Shown here piece by piece: positions 24,230 through 32,016 of a stretch of DNA of 41,032 bases. The first letter of the stretch is position 1. The number at the start of each line of letters is the position of its first letter. This DNA is from Kosmotogaceae bacterium. GTDB taxonomy: Bacteria > Thermotogota > Thermotogae > Petrotogales > Kosmotogaceae. Position numbers and translations under genes: made by a program. The stretch covers positions 1-41,032 of the forward strand of contig JAFGAP010000114.1 in NCBI GenBank assembly GCA_016933635.1, in the 5' to 3' direction. The notes under the pieces were generated by a model. That model was not told the origin of the DNA, did not search any database, and was given only the letters and a program-made list of their open reading frames with translations.

Positions 24230-24794
24230 CTATGCCCCATTCAAAAAGAATCGATCTCACTTTCTCGAAAGTCCCTTCAATACTGCCTGATGTAGTAACC
24301 ACAGCATCGACAGACTCCTTTATAGGATCGAGGTATTGTTGCGAGGCCAATATCGATTCGGCACGTGACTTGCTTATTCCTCTCTTCATAAGTCTCTCGA
24401 TCGCCATCTCGTCCGGGCATTCAAACCATATGATTTTGTCGCAATACTCTTCGAGTCCAATTTCATGGATAAGCGCTCCGTCAAAGATATAGTGATCTGA
24501 ACAATCTCTACCAACTATCTCCAGGGCTTTTCGCTTTATCACAGGATGGAGTATCTTATTCAGCTTCGTAAGCAGATCGGGGTTTTCAAAGACTATTCTG
24601 GACAACTTCTTCCTATCAACGTTACTACACGTCAAAATGCCTCTCCCAAAGGAGTTAACCAGGCTTTCTCGTTCTTCTTTCAGCGAGTCGTGGCCGAGCC
24701 TATCGAGAGAGATTAACTTTATTTCTGACTTGGCAATACGCTCAGCAGCAGTTGACTTACCACTTCCCGCTTTTCCCACAAAACCTACAACCAT
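24222..24794 (-). CDS. coaE: Dephospho-CoA kinase
   Basis: 190 residues, the usual size. The P-loop GFVGKAGSGKSTAAE (residues 4-18), LDRLGHDSL, the lid-like HPVIKRKALEIV and FDGALIHEIGLEEYCDKIIWFECPDEMAIERLMKRG with SRAESILASQQ are standard CoaE features. It phosphorylates the ribose 3'-OH of dephospho-CoA with ATP, the last step of CoA synthesis. It is the last gene of an apt-pgi-85 aa-coaE operon; its ATG shares one base with the preceding stop (TAATG), implying coupled translation. Confidence 0.95.
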   Translation of the reverse strand: MVVGFVGKAGSGKSTAAERIAKSEIKLISLDRLGHDSLKEERESLVNSFGRGILTCSNVDRKKLSRIVFENPDLLTKLNKILHPVIKRKALEIVGRDCSDHYIFDGALIHEIGLEEYCDKIIWFECPDEMAIERLMKRGISKSRAESILASQQYLDPIKESVDAVVTTSGSIEGTFEKVRSILFEWGIVV

Positions 24795-25051
24795 TACAGA
24801 AGCTTTTCTCCCGACTCTATAACATTCAGCACGACTTTTGACATCTCACTATTTGCATTCTCCAGCTTTTTCTTCTCTTCAGGGCTTATCACTATAATGT
24901 CTGCCTCGATTTCCTCTATTTCTCCAATCTTCTGCAAAAGTTCCTCAGATTCCATCGAAACTATCACAAAAGTAGGTATTGGTTCTCCTGAAGTATAGAA
25001 GACTTCCTCAACTGAAAAACCCTCAAGAACTCTTAGTAGCTCGGACTTCAT
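24794..25051 (-). CDS. Small protein of unknown function (85 aa)
   Basis: 85 residues, ATG overlapping the pgi stop by 4 bases and stop overlapping the coaE start by 1 base, so it is clearly a translated member of the operon. The sequence is strand-helix-strand-like: SVEEVFYTSGEPIPTFVIVSM, then ESEELLQKIGEIEEIEADIIVISPEE, then a helix ending VLNVIESGEKLL. The second half loosely resembles the C-terminal part of minimal nucleotidyltransferase (MNT) domains, but the catalytic GS and DxD residues are absent. I do not recognise the family. No signal peptide or membrane helix is seen. Confidence 0.75.
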   Translation of the reverse strand: MKSELLRVLEGFSVEEVFYTSGEPIPTFVIVSMESEELLQKIGEIEEIEADIIVISPEEKKKLENANSEMSKVVLNVIESGEKLL

Positions 25052-26412
25052 AGTTCAAACCTCCATGAAGTTTTCTCTTCATATCTATCCCTTACTTCCT
25101 CGTAACCCTTTCTTCCCATAAAAGCATAAGTAAGTTTCTTTCCCAGTTCCACCCCCGGCTGGTCATATGGATTTACTTTCAGCAAAAATCCCATGATAGC
25201 TGTCTGTATTTCATAAGATACAATAAACTCACCCACATGCACTTCGTCTATCTGAGGAAAGATAATCGTCATGTTCGGCACACCATTTGCAGCGAGAGCA
25301 ATAGAGGTTCCCCGAAGTTCTGCATTTAGAAGCTCCCCGACTTCGATTCCATTGAGATACGATAGAGCCTCGATATCAGAATGTATAAAAGGAATTGTAA
25401 GTTGATTTACAAAGTCTTCGACCTTCACCAATGTAACTATTTTATCCTTTGGCCCCTCATTATAGAGCTGAACCTGAGAATGTTGGTCGATCGCACCCAA
25501 AGATTTCACAGGGGTTTGACCCGTATGGACGATTCTTCCGGAAAGATCGAATTTCTTTCCCAAAGATTCTGCCCACAGTTGCCTGTACCAATCAGCGAGA
25601 GTGAATAACCTATTTGAATAAGGCATCATCACTGAGATATTGTGCCCCTTCTTCAAGTATGCGTAATGAATCAGAGCACAGACAGCAGCGGGGTTTGATT
25701 TTAAATCATCCCTCAAGTACCTTTCCTTGCCAAACCTGGCGCCCTCATAGATCTGCTCAATATCTATTCCCTCAGCAACTGCAGAAAGGAGTCCAACGGG
25801 GGTAAGAACGCTGAAACGCCCACCTACATCATCTGGAATCGTCAGAGATCTTATCCCTTCACTGTCCGCTATTTGTCTTAAAACACCATTATTCTTGTCG
25901 GTTGTAAATACGAAATGCTCTTTGGCAGGCAGGTCTAACTTTTCGAGCAACCCTCTGACTACCAGATAGTTAGCCATACTTTCGGCAGTTGTTCCGGACT
26001 TGGATATTACGTTGAACACAGTGTGAGCAAGATCAAGTTCTCCAAGAACAGAGGCTATCATATCTGGATCAACGTTGTCCAGAAGGAACATCCGTGCCTT
26101 TCCGCCCCTCTTTTCATTACCAAGAGAGTTCCAGTTGATTGGTTTAAGTGAGGAGTGAAGGGCTTGATTTCCCAAGGCCGACCCTCCTATCCCAATGACG
26201 ACAAAGTTCTCGAACCTCTGAAGCCAAGATTTGAACGCCCCAACTTCTTCAAGAATCTCGTCATCGTCAAGAATCCTAAGAAAACCAGGAAGCGGCTGAA
26301 AAACCTTTTCGAAGTTTGCAGATAGAGCTTTCCCAATCTCGAATGTCTCATCAAAGGCAAGCCCGCTCTCAAGAGTCTCCTTAAACGCAAATGAGAAGTC
26401 ATATTTCAGCAT
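25048..26412 (-). CDS. pgi: Glucose-6-phosphate isomerase
   Basis: 454 residues, matching the shorter bacterial PGI form. The FVVIGIGGSALGNQALHSSL phosphate-binding loop, VISKSGTTAES, PGI signature 1 (DVGGRFSVLTPVGLL), and signature 2 (NPYDQPGVELGK) with its catalytic Lys are all present, and HSDIEAL-type residues lie between. It interconverts glucose-6-phosphate and fructose-6-phosphate in glycolysis. The ATG at 26412 follows apt by 14 bases and its stop overlaps the 85-residue gene. Confidence 0.97.
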   Translation of the reverse strand: MLKYDFSFAFKETLESGLAFDETFEIGKALSANFEKVFQPLPGFLRILDDDEILEEVGAFKSWLQRFENFVVIGIGGSALGNQALHSSLKPINWNSLGNEKRGGKARMFLLDNVDPDMIASVLGELDLAHTVFNVISKSGTTAESMANYLVVRGLLEKLDLPAKEHFVFTTDKNNGVLRQIADSEGIRSLTIPDDVGGRFSVLTPVGLLSAVAEGIDIEQIYEGARFGKERYLRDDLKSNPAAVCALIHYAYLKKGHNISVMMPYSNRLFTLADWYRQLWAESLGKKFDLSGRIVHTGQTPVKSLGAIDQHSQVQLYNEGPKDKIVTLVKVEDFVNQLTIPFIHSDIEALSYLNGIEVGELLNAELRGTSIALAANGVPNMTIIFPQIDEVHVGEFIVSYEIQTAIMGFLLKVNPYDQPGVELGKKLTYAFMGRKGYEEVRDRYEEKTSWRFEL

Positions 26413-26426
26413 TCTTCAAACCTCCA

Positions 26427-26939
26427 CTAGTAAGTAATAAGAGTTTCCACATTGTACCTGGATAGCTTCTTTCTTGGTTCGAGAAATTCTAGTTCGGCCA
26501 GGCAAAGAATTCCAACGACTTCTCCTCCGCTTTCTTCAATCATTTCAGCAATTGCCTGCATAGTTCCTCCCGTGGCCAGGATATCGTCCACAATAAGAAT
26601 TTTATCTCCCTTGCTGATTGCATCTACATGCATTTGAAGAGTCGCCCTACCATACTCTAATTCATACTCGATTTCCTTTGTTCTGTAAGGAAGTTTTCCC
26701 GGTTTTCTAACCGGAACAAGCGCCTTACCTATCTCAAAAGCAAGGGGAGCTGCAAAAATGAATCCTCTCGCTTCTGGAGCCACCATTATATTGAAGTCAA
26801 CTTTCATCGCTTTTTCTGACATCCTTAATATGCACTCTCTAAAAGCCAAAGGATCCTTTAACAATGGAGTGACGTCTTTGAAAACTACGCCTTCCTTTGG
26901 AAAGTCTGGAACATCACGAACAAAGGATTCTAGATCCAT
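26427..26939 (-). CDS. apt: Adenine phosphoribosyltransferase
   Basis: 170 residues, standard length. FPKEGVVFKDVTPLLKDP is the APRT N-terminal motif, VAPEARGFIFAAPLAFEIG the adenine-side loop, YELEYGRATLQMHVDAI the flexible region and ILIVDDILATGGTMQA the PRPP-binding motif. It converts adenine + PRPP to AMP + PPi (purine salvage). ATG 26939 has GAGGAGGAG upstream. It heads the apt-pgi-85 aa-coaE operon and is divergent from the NADH/ferredoxin module. Confidence 0.97.
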   Translation of the reverse strand: MDLESFVRDVPDFPKEGVVFKDVTPLLKDPLAFRECILRMSEKAMKVDFNIMVAPEARGFIFAAPLAFEIGKALVPVRKPGKLPYRTKEIEYELEYGRATLQMHVDAISKGDKILIVDDILATGGTMQAIAEMIEESGGEVVGILCLAELEFLEPRKKLSRYNVETLITY

Positions 26940-26976
26940 CTAATCTCCTCCTCACAAGGCTCCTTGAACATGGGTT

Positions 26977-26985
26977 ATTTTAACA
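26977..26985 (-). promoter_or_regulatory. Extended -10 promoter of the apt operon
   Basis: On the minus strand TGTTAAAAT is an extended -10 about 38 bases before the apt ATG. The -35 region is poor. Confidence 0.45.
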
Positions 26986-27013
26986 CAGTAATCAGCCCAT
27001 TTCTCTAGGTGCA

Positions 27014-27022
27014 TGTTATAAT
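27014..27022 (+). promoter_or_regulatory. Extended -10 promoter of the hnd module
   Basis: TGTTATAAT, with TATAAT at 27017-27022, predicts transcription from near 27029. It is flanked by two TGCATG copies (27010-27015 and 27022-27027) 12 bases apart, one helical turn, which may be an operator. Confidence 0.6.
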
Positions 27023-27026
27023 GCAT

Positions 27027-27044
27027 GTGTGAAATAAATAACAT
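27027..27044 (+). promoter_or_regulatory. Possible Rex-type redox operator
   Basis: The 18 bases GTGTGAAATAAATAACAT match 13 of 18 positions of the palindromic Rex-type sequence TTGTGAAATATTTCACAA. It overlaps the predicted transcription start of the NADH/ferredoxin operon, a suitable position for an NADH-responsive repressor. This is a visual match only. Confidence 0.4.
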
Positions 27045-27069
27045 TCTTTCCTCAAAGGAGGTGCAAGGT

Positions 27070-27564
27070 TTGTCACTTGTTAATTGCCCGGATTGTCAGC
27101 GGCTCTACAAAGAGCTTGACGAGTACATAGACTCGGTGAAAGGCAACACGGGAGTACTAATTAATGTGCTTCACAAAGCACAGGAGATCTTTGGGTACTT
27201 GTCCGAAGAACTCCAGCAACACGTGTCTGAGAAACTAGATATTCCTTTGAGTCAGGTATATGGAGTCGTGACTTTTTATAACTTCTTCAGCATGAAACCA
27301 AAGGGAAAAAACCAAATAAAAGTCTGTCTAGGAACTGCCTGCTATGTAAAAGGTGCAGATAAAATTCTCGAAAGACTTCGTGACGAACTGAATGTTGAAA
27401 TGAACGAACCAACCTCCGATGGGCTTTTTTCGATTCATGCTGTCAGATGCCTGGGTGCTTGCAGTATGGCCCCGGTTGTCTTGATTGGCGAAGATGATTA
27501 CTACGGAAGAGTCAGCCCAGATGAGGTTTCGAAGATTCTGGACAAATACAGGAGGGCCGAGTGA
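27070..27564 (+). CDS. hndA: NuoE/HndA-like [2Fe-2S] subunit, first copy
   Basis: 164 residues from TTG 27070, preferred because AAGGAGGTG lies 8 bases upstream. A helical N-terminal part (TGVLINVLHKAQEIFGYLSEELQQHVSEKLDIPLSQVYGVVTFYNFF) precedes the thioredoxin-like [2Fe-2S] domain with all four ligands: C86, C91 (VCLGTACYVKGA) and C127, C131 (RCLGACSMAPV). An extra CPDC pair lies at residues 6-9. It is the small electron-transfer subunit partnering the NuoF/HndC-like flavoprotein two genes downstream. Its stop overlaps the next ATG (TGATG). Confidence 0.93.
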   Translation: MSLVNCPDCQRLYKELDEYIDSVKGNTGVLINVLHKAQEIFGYLSEELQQHVSEKLDIPLSQVYGVVTFYNFFSMKPKGKNQIKVCLGTACYVKGADKILERLRDELNVEMNEPTSDGLFSIHAVRCLGACSMAPVVLIGEDDYYGRVSPDEVSKILDKYRRAE

Positions 27565-27941
27565 TGGCGAAGATTAAGAGCCTTGAGGAACTTATGAAAA
27601 TCAAAGAGAACGCAATGAAGGGCCTTAAGATGCGTGACTCAGGCAAAAGAGGAAAAGTGATAGTGGCGATGGGTACATGTGGAATTGCAGCGGGTGCAAA
27701 GGATACGCTTAGAGCAATAGTCGATTTACTAGAAGAGAAGGGAATCGACGATGTCTCCGTCGTTCAGTCAGGTTGTTTTGGTCTCTGCGATGTTGAACCA
27801 ACAATAGAGGTTCATCTTGAAGGATCAGATCCAATAATATACGGACATGTTACCCCGGCTCAGGCGAAGAGAGTGGTCGAACAACACATCGTCGGGGGAA
27901 AGGTCGTCGGAGATCTGATAGTGAAAAGAGGAGAACTATAA
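27564..27941 (+). CDS. hndB: HndB-like thioredoxin-fold ferredoxin
   Basis: 125 residues from ATG 27564, which overlaps the hndA stop; a GTG one codon earlier is an equally plausible start. The protein has the HndB hallmark VAMGTCGIAAGAKDTLRAI and then SGCFGLCDVEPTIEV: three cysteines (C39, C71, C75) instead of four, as usual for HndB. HndB proteins accompany HndA and HndC in NAD(P)-linked hydrogenases, though their exact role is unclear. It lies between the small subunit and the flavoprotein. Confidence 0.88.
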   Translation: MAKIKSLEELMKIKENAMKGLKMRDSGKRGKVIVAMGTCGIAAGAKDTLRAIVDLLEEKGIDDVSVVQSGCFGLCDVEPTIEVHLEGSDPIIYGHVTPAQAKRVVEQHIVGGKVVGDLIVKRGEL

Positions 27942-27958
27942 CGAAGAGGTGATTACGG

Positions 27959-29758
27959 GTGCCCGCAGTTGAAAACACGGTGCTGATCTGTGCTGGAGGG
28001 GCCTGCATTTCTGCAGGCGAAAAGAGTGTAAAGGGCGTATTTGAGGAAACCCTGAGGAAGTATTCGTTAGAAAACGTTGTCAGAGTTGTAGAAACTGGAT
28101 GCATGGGCGCTTGCGACCTTGGCCCAATACTTGTGATTTACCCTGAAGGTGTCTTCTATCAGAAGATCACTCCAGAAAATGCGTCTCGAATTGTAGAAGA
28201 GCATATCCTAAAGGGAAGAGTAGTTGAAGATCTACTCTATGTAGGAGATATGGGGGATCTAAGAGAAAGGCCTCAGGAGGAACTTCCCTTTTTCACGGAG
28301 CAGGTAAGAATTGCAACTAGAAACCTGGGAGTAATTGATCCTCTTTCCATAGATGAGTACATTGCTAGAGACGGCTACTTCGCTCTGCATAAAGTCCTAT
28401 TTGAAATTGGCACGGACGATGTAATTGAAATACTTAAGAAGAGCGAACTTAAGGGCAGGGGCGGAGCTGGATTTCCAACCTGGATGAAGTGGGACTTCAC
28501 CAAAAAGGCAGAAGGCGAGACGAAGTACGTTATTTGCAACGCAGACGAAGGTGACCCTGGAGCATTTATGGATAGAGCGGTCCTTGAGGGAGACCCCCAC
28601 TCGATAGTTGAAGCAATGACTATAGCTGCACGTGTTATCGGTGCTCAAAAGGGTTTCGTGTATGTAAGAGCTGAATATCCGCTGGCAATCGAGAGGCTTA
28701 CTCACGCTATGAAAATGGCTAGAGAATATGGTTTCCTGGGCGAAAATATCCTTGGTACCGATTTTTCATTCGATCTTGAGATAAGAATCGGAGCAGGCGC
28801 ATTTGTTTGCGGCGAGGAAACTGCACTGATCAACTCGATTGAAGGGAAGAGGGGAATTCCAAGAGTTAAACCTCCCTTTCCCGCAAATAGAGGACTCTGG
28901 CAGAAACCTACTCTTCTAAGCAACGTAGAAACTTATGCCAATATTCCACCTATAATCACAAATGGCGGCGAATGGTTCAGCAAGTTTGGCGTAGAAGGAT
29001 CGAGGGGAACAAAGGTCTTCGCCCTTGCCGGGAATGTCAAGAACACAGGTTTGGTTGAAGTACCTATGGGAATAACTTTGAGAAAGCTGATATTCGAAAT
29101 CGGCGGGGGTGTGCCCGGTGGGAAGAAACTGAAGGCAATTCAGACCGGCGGGCCAAGTGGAGGATGCATTCCTCTAGAACTGATAGATACCCCAATAACA
29201 TACGACAACATGAAGAAACTGGGAACTATAATCGGTTCCGGTGGAATGATTGTAATGGATGAAGACAGTTGCATGGTCGATGTTGCAAAGTACTTCCTTG
29301 AGTTCACAGTCGAAGAGTCTTGTGGTCAGTGTACGCCTTGTAGAGACGGAACGAGAAGGATGCTTGAAATCCTTGAAAGGATTACAAGTGGAGAAGGAAC
29401 TATGGAAGATCTACATCTTCTGAAAGATCTCGGCGAGAACATTATGGCAACTTCGCTTTGTGGACTTGGCCAGACGGCTCCGCAGCCAGTAATATCGACG
29501 ATGCGTTATTTCTGGGACGAATACGAAGCACATGTGAAGGAAGGAAGATGCTTCGCCAAGAAGTGCAAATCTTTGACACGCGTGGTGATAAGCAAAGAGA
29601 AGTGTGTGGGTTGTACTGCTTGCTCAAGAGTTTGCCCTGTAGAAGCGATAAGCGGTTCGGTAAGAACACCACATGAAATAGATCCGGAAATCTGCACCAG
29701 ATGCGGTAGTTGTCTTGCAGTCTGCAGATTTGGAGCGATCAGCAAAGTATCTCCATAG
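27959..29758 (+). CDS. hndC: NuoF/HndC/HydB-like NADH-binding flavoprotein, first copy
   Basis: 599 residues from GTG 27959 behind GAGGTGAT. Domains in order: thioredoxin-like [2Fe-2S] (C11, C16, C48, C52); NuoF core with the FMN/NADH loops GRGGAGFPTWMKW, NADEGDPGAFMDR and GAGAFVCGEETALINSIEG; the [4Fe-4S] motif ESCGQCTPCRDGT with its fourth Cys in SLCGLGQ; a CFAKKC pair; and a C-terminal 2[4Fe-4S] domain (CVGCTACSRVCP and CTRCGSCLAVC). This is the full HydB/HndC layout of electron-bifurcating [FeFe]-hydrogenases and related NADH:ferredoxin complexes. No catalytic HydA/HndD gene follows; a terminator and a second NuoE/NuoF pair come next. Confidence 0.95.
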   Translation: MPAVENTVLICAGGACISAGEKSVKGVFEETLRKYSLENVVRVVETGCMGACDLGPILVIYPEGVFYQKITPENASRIVEEHILKGRVVEDLLYVGDMGDLRERPQEELPFFTEQVRIATRNLGVIDPLSIDEYIARDGYFALHKVLFEIGTDDVIEILKKSELKGRGGAGFPTWMKWDFTKKAEGETKYVICNADEGDPGAFMDRAVLEGDPHSIVEAMTIAARVIGAQKGFVYVRAEYPLAIERLTHAMKMAREYGFLGENILGTDFSFDLEIRIGAGAFVCGEETALINSIEGKRGIPRVKPPFPANRGLWQKPTLLSNVETYANIPPIITNGGEWFSKFGVEGSRGTKVFALAGNVKNTGLVEVPMGITLRKLIFEIGGGVPGGKKLKAIQTGGPSGGCIPLELIDTPITYDNMKKLGTIIGSGGMIVMDEDSCMVDVAKYFLEFTVEESCGQCTPCRDGTRRMLEILERITSGEGTMEDLHLLKDLGENIMATSLCGLGQTAPQPVISTMRYFWDEYEAHVKEGRCFAKKCKSLTRVVISKEKCVGCTACSRVCPVEAISGSVRTPHEIDPEICTRCGSCLAVCRFGAISKVSP

Positions 29759-29767
29759 ACAGTTTTT

Positions 29768-29794
29768 AGAACCCCCTTCATCGGGGGTTCTTTT
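29768..29794 (+). terminator. Intercistronic terminator between the two NuoE/F modules
   Basis: AGAACCCCC pairs with GGGGGTTCT (9 bp, 6-base loop) followed by TTTT. It lies 10 bases after the first flavoprotein gene and 35 bases before the second NuoE-like start. No separate promoter was found after it, so partial readthrough probably sets lower expression of the second module. Confidence 0.8.
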
Positions 29795-29828
29795 GCTACT
29801 TCGAAGAGGGTTGAAGGGAGGAACTTAT

Positions 29829-30326
29829 ATGTCTGTTGAAGATGTCCGCGTGACTGTAACAAGAATCTATGAAGATATAAGTGGCCAGAGCCTTGAGGAG
29901 GGAGACATACTAATAAATACTCTTCACGCAATTCAAGATCATTACGGCAACTTTATTCCAATCGAGGCAGCAGAAGTGTTGAAGGAACTGACTGGAACAC
30001 CCCTTTCCAAGATTTATGAGGTTCTCACATTTTACACGATGTTCTCGACTCACAAGAGAGGCAAATACGTAGTCAGAGTTTGCAAGAGCCTTCCTTGCCA
30101 TGTAACAGGCGGACAGGCTGTGATAGATGCTCTGAAAAATATACTTGAGATAGGCTTCGGTGAGACTACTGAAGATGGCTTGTTTACACTGGAAGAAACT
30201 AGTTGTCTTGGTCTCTGCGGAGTCTCTCCTGTCATGATGATAAATGATGAGGCATATGGAAACCTTACTCCAGAAAGAGTCTCCGAAATAATACACGAGA
30301 TTGTCTCAAGAGAGAGGAGTGAGTAA
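29829..30326 (+). CDS. NuoE-like [2Fe-2S] subunit, second copy
   Basis: 165 residues from ATG 29829 with GGGAGGA upstream; a longer frame reading through the terminator is rejected. The layout matches the first copy: helical N-terminus, then the [2Fe-2S] domain with C85, C90 (VCKSLPCHVTGG) and C126, C130 (SCLGLCGVSPV), so the cluster should be intact. It is diverged from the first copy outside the ligand motifs. Its stop TAA overlaps the start of the next gene, implying a stable pair with the second flavoprotein. Confidence 0.92.
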   Translation: MSVEDVRVTVTRIYEDISGQSLEEGDILINTLHAIQDHYGNFIPIEAAEVLKELTGTPLSKIYEVLTFYTMFSTHKRGKYVVRVCKSLPCHVTGGQAVIDALKNILEIGFGETTEDGLFTLEETSCLGLCGVSPVMMINDEAYGNLTPERVSEIIHEIVSRERSE

Positions 30327-31951
30327 TGATGAGCAAACCAATCACTGTTCTCGTATCTATTGATTCGAACAGCTTGCTCCTAGGTGCCAGACACTTCAAG
30401 AACTATCTCAATACTCTGGTCGAGAATTATAATCTGAGTTCCATGGTAGAGATTCTTGAGACTGGCTCTTTTGGCGATTACGGAAGAGGAGTTCTCTTTC
30501 TTGTACTCCCCGACGATGTAATGTATTCTGCAAAGTCCGAAGCAGACATTGAGAAAATTGTCCTGGAACACTTTCTGAAGGGTCGAATAGTCAAAGATCT
30601 GGTCATTGCTGAATTTGATTCGGGAGGAAGTGTTGAAGCTAGCGAATCATCGAATGAGGAGAGAATCGTCCTGAGAAATGCCGGTTCTATCGATCCGCGG
30701 AATCTTGAAGAATACATTGCGCTAGATGGATATCAGGGACTTGCAAAGGCATTGAGAATGACTCCTGAGGGAGTCATAGAAGAGTTGAAGAAGAGCAGCC
30801 TCAGAGGAAGAGGAGGGGCCGGCTTTCCAACTGGGCTGAAATGGGAATTTACGCAGAAGGTCCGATCCGATGAGAAGTTCGTGATCTGTAACGCTGACGA
30901 AGGAGAACCGGGTACGTTTAAGGATCGGTTAATCATGGAGGGAGATCCTCATTCAGTTATAGAAGGTATGGTTATTGCCGGATACGCTGTAGGTGCAAGT
31001 AAAGGATATATATATATTAGAGGAGAATACTTCGAATCTGTGGCAAGTCTAAGGGGTGCGATAAGCAAGGCATATGAGTACGGGCTTTTGGGACAGTCAG
31101 TTCTCGGAACGGAGTTTTCATTCGATCTTTCTGTCAGACTTGGTGCTGGAGCATACGTTTGTGGCGAAGAGACTGCCCTTATAGAGTCTATAGAAGGCAA
31201 GTCGGGAAGACCTCGACTGAAACCTCCCTATCCTCCTGTCAGTGGACTTTATGACAAACCGACAGTCGTCAATAATGTCGAGACTTTTGCGTGTGTTCCG
31301 CCAATAATAGATAAGGGAGCAGGTTGGTTCCGTTCGATGGGGACTCAATCATCACCGGGAACAAAGGTATTTTCTTTGTGCGGGGATCTTGTTAAGAGAG
31401 GAATAGTTGAAGTACCAATGGGAACATCCGTGAGAGATCTTGTTCACAAATTTGGCGGAGGAATCCCCAATGGTAGAACCTTAAAAATGGTACAAACGGG
31501 CGGTGCCGCAGGAACCTTCATTAAACCAGAAGAGATGGATGCTGAGCTGGATTTCGATTCCTTCAAGAAGTCTGGCGCATCTCTAGGATCTGGAGTTATT
31601 CTCGCGATCGATGAAACCCATTGTGCAGTTGATATTGCAAAGAATCTGATGGAGTTCTTCGCTCACGAATCATGCGGAAAGTGTTCACCTTGTAGGGAAG
31701 GAACCCGAGTAATTGTGCACATTCTTAACGAGTTCTCAAAGGGAAGAGGAACTGTGGAGATGTTCAACCAATTATATGACATATCTGACACAATGGAAGA
31801 ATCATCTTTCTGCGGTCTCGGTCAATCCGTTCCAATCCCATTGCGATCTATACTCGACAGGTTTGAGAACGAGTTCCTTTCTCATGTGAATTCTCCAGTA
31901 TGTCCAGTTGGTGTATGTAAGTTCGACAAACCAGAAAAGAAGAAGAGGTAG
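30326..31951 (+). CDS. NuoF-like NADH-binding flavoprotein, second copy, reduced
   Basis: 541 residues from ATG 30326 (ATG 30329 is an alternative). The N-terminal thioredoxin-like domain is still recognisable, but the four cluster ligands are replaced exactly in place: Ser11, Ser16, Ser48 and Tyr52 where the first copy has Cys. The NuoF core is intact: GRGGAGFPTGLKW, NADEGEPGTFKDR, GAGAYVCGEETALIESIEG, ESCGKCSPCREGT and SFCGLGQ. After a CPVGVC pair it ends in a Lys-rich tail, lacking the C-terminal 2[4Fe-4S] domain. It can probably bind FMN and NADH and one [4Fe-4S] cluster, but has fewer electron exits than its neighbour. Confidence 0.93.
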   Translation: MMSKPITVLVSIDSNSLLLGARHFKNYLNTLVENYNLSSMVEILETGSFGDYGRGVLFLVLPDDVMYSAKSEADIEKIVLEHFLKGRIVKDLVIAEFDSGGSVEASESSNEERIVLRNAGSIDPRNLEEYIALDGYQGLAKALRMTPEGVIEELKKSSLRGRGGAGFPTGLKWEFTQKVRSDEKFVICNADEGEPGTFKDRLIMEGDPHSVIEGMVIAGYAVGASKGYIYIRGEYFESVASLRGAISKAYEYGLLGQSVLGTEFSFDLSVRLGAGAYVCGEETALIESIEGKSGRPRLKPPYPPVSGLYDKPTVVNNVETFACVPPIIDKGAGWFRSMGTQSSPGTKVFSLCGDLVKRGIVEVPMGTSVRDLVHKFGGGIPNGRTLKMVQTGGAAGTFIKPEEMDAELDFDSFKKSGASLGSGVILAIDETHCAVDIAKNLMEFFAHESCGKCSPCREGTRVIVHILNEFSKGRGTVEMFNQLYDISDTMEESSFCGLGQSVPIPLRSILDRFENEFLSHVNSPVCPVGVCKFDKPEKKKR

Positions 31952-31961
31952 AGTCAATAGT

Positions 31962-31987
31962 AAAAAGGCCGGGGCAACCCGGCTTTT
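31962..31987 (+). terminator. Intrinsic terminator of the NuoE/F modules
   Basis: AAAAAGGCCGGG pairs with CCCGGCTTTTT (one bulged G, short GCAA loop) ending in a T-run. It follows the second flavoprotein stop by 10 bases. Confidence 0.82.
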
Positions 31988-31991
31988 TCTC

Positions 31992-32000
31992 TGCTATAAT
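31992..32000 (+). promoter_or_regulatory. Extended -10 promoter of the lytic transglycosylase operon
   Basis: TGCTATAAT, a perfect extended -10, begins 4 bases after the T-run of the preceding terminator. The predicted start near 32007 leaves a leader of only about 10 bases before ATG 32017. Confidence 0.6.
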
Positions 32001-32016
32001 TGCCGCGAGGTGGAAT

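Noticed and set aside
24794-25051. Functional nucleotidyltransferase (MNT) domain
   Set aside because: Only the second half shows faint resemblance; the catalytic GS and DxD residues are missing.
29715-29828. N-terminal extension of the second NuoE-like protein
   Set aside because: The extended frame passes through the 29768-29794 terminator and lacks a ribosome site; the ATG at 29829 has GGGAGGA and matches the family start.
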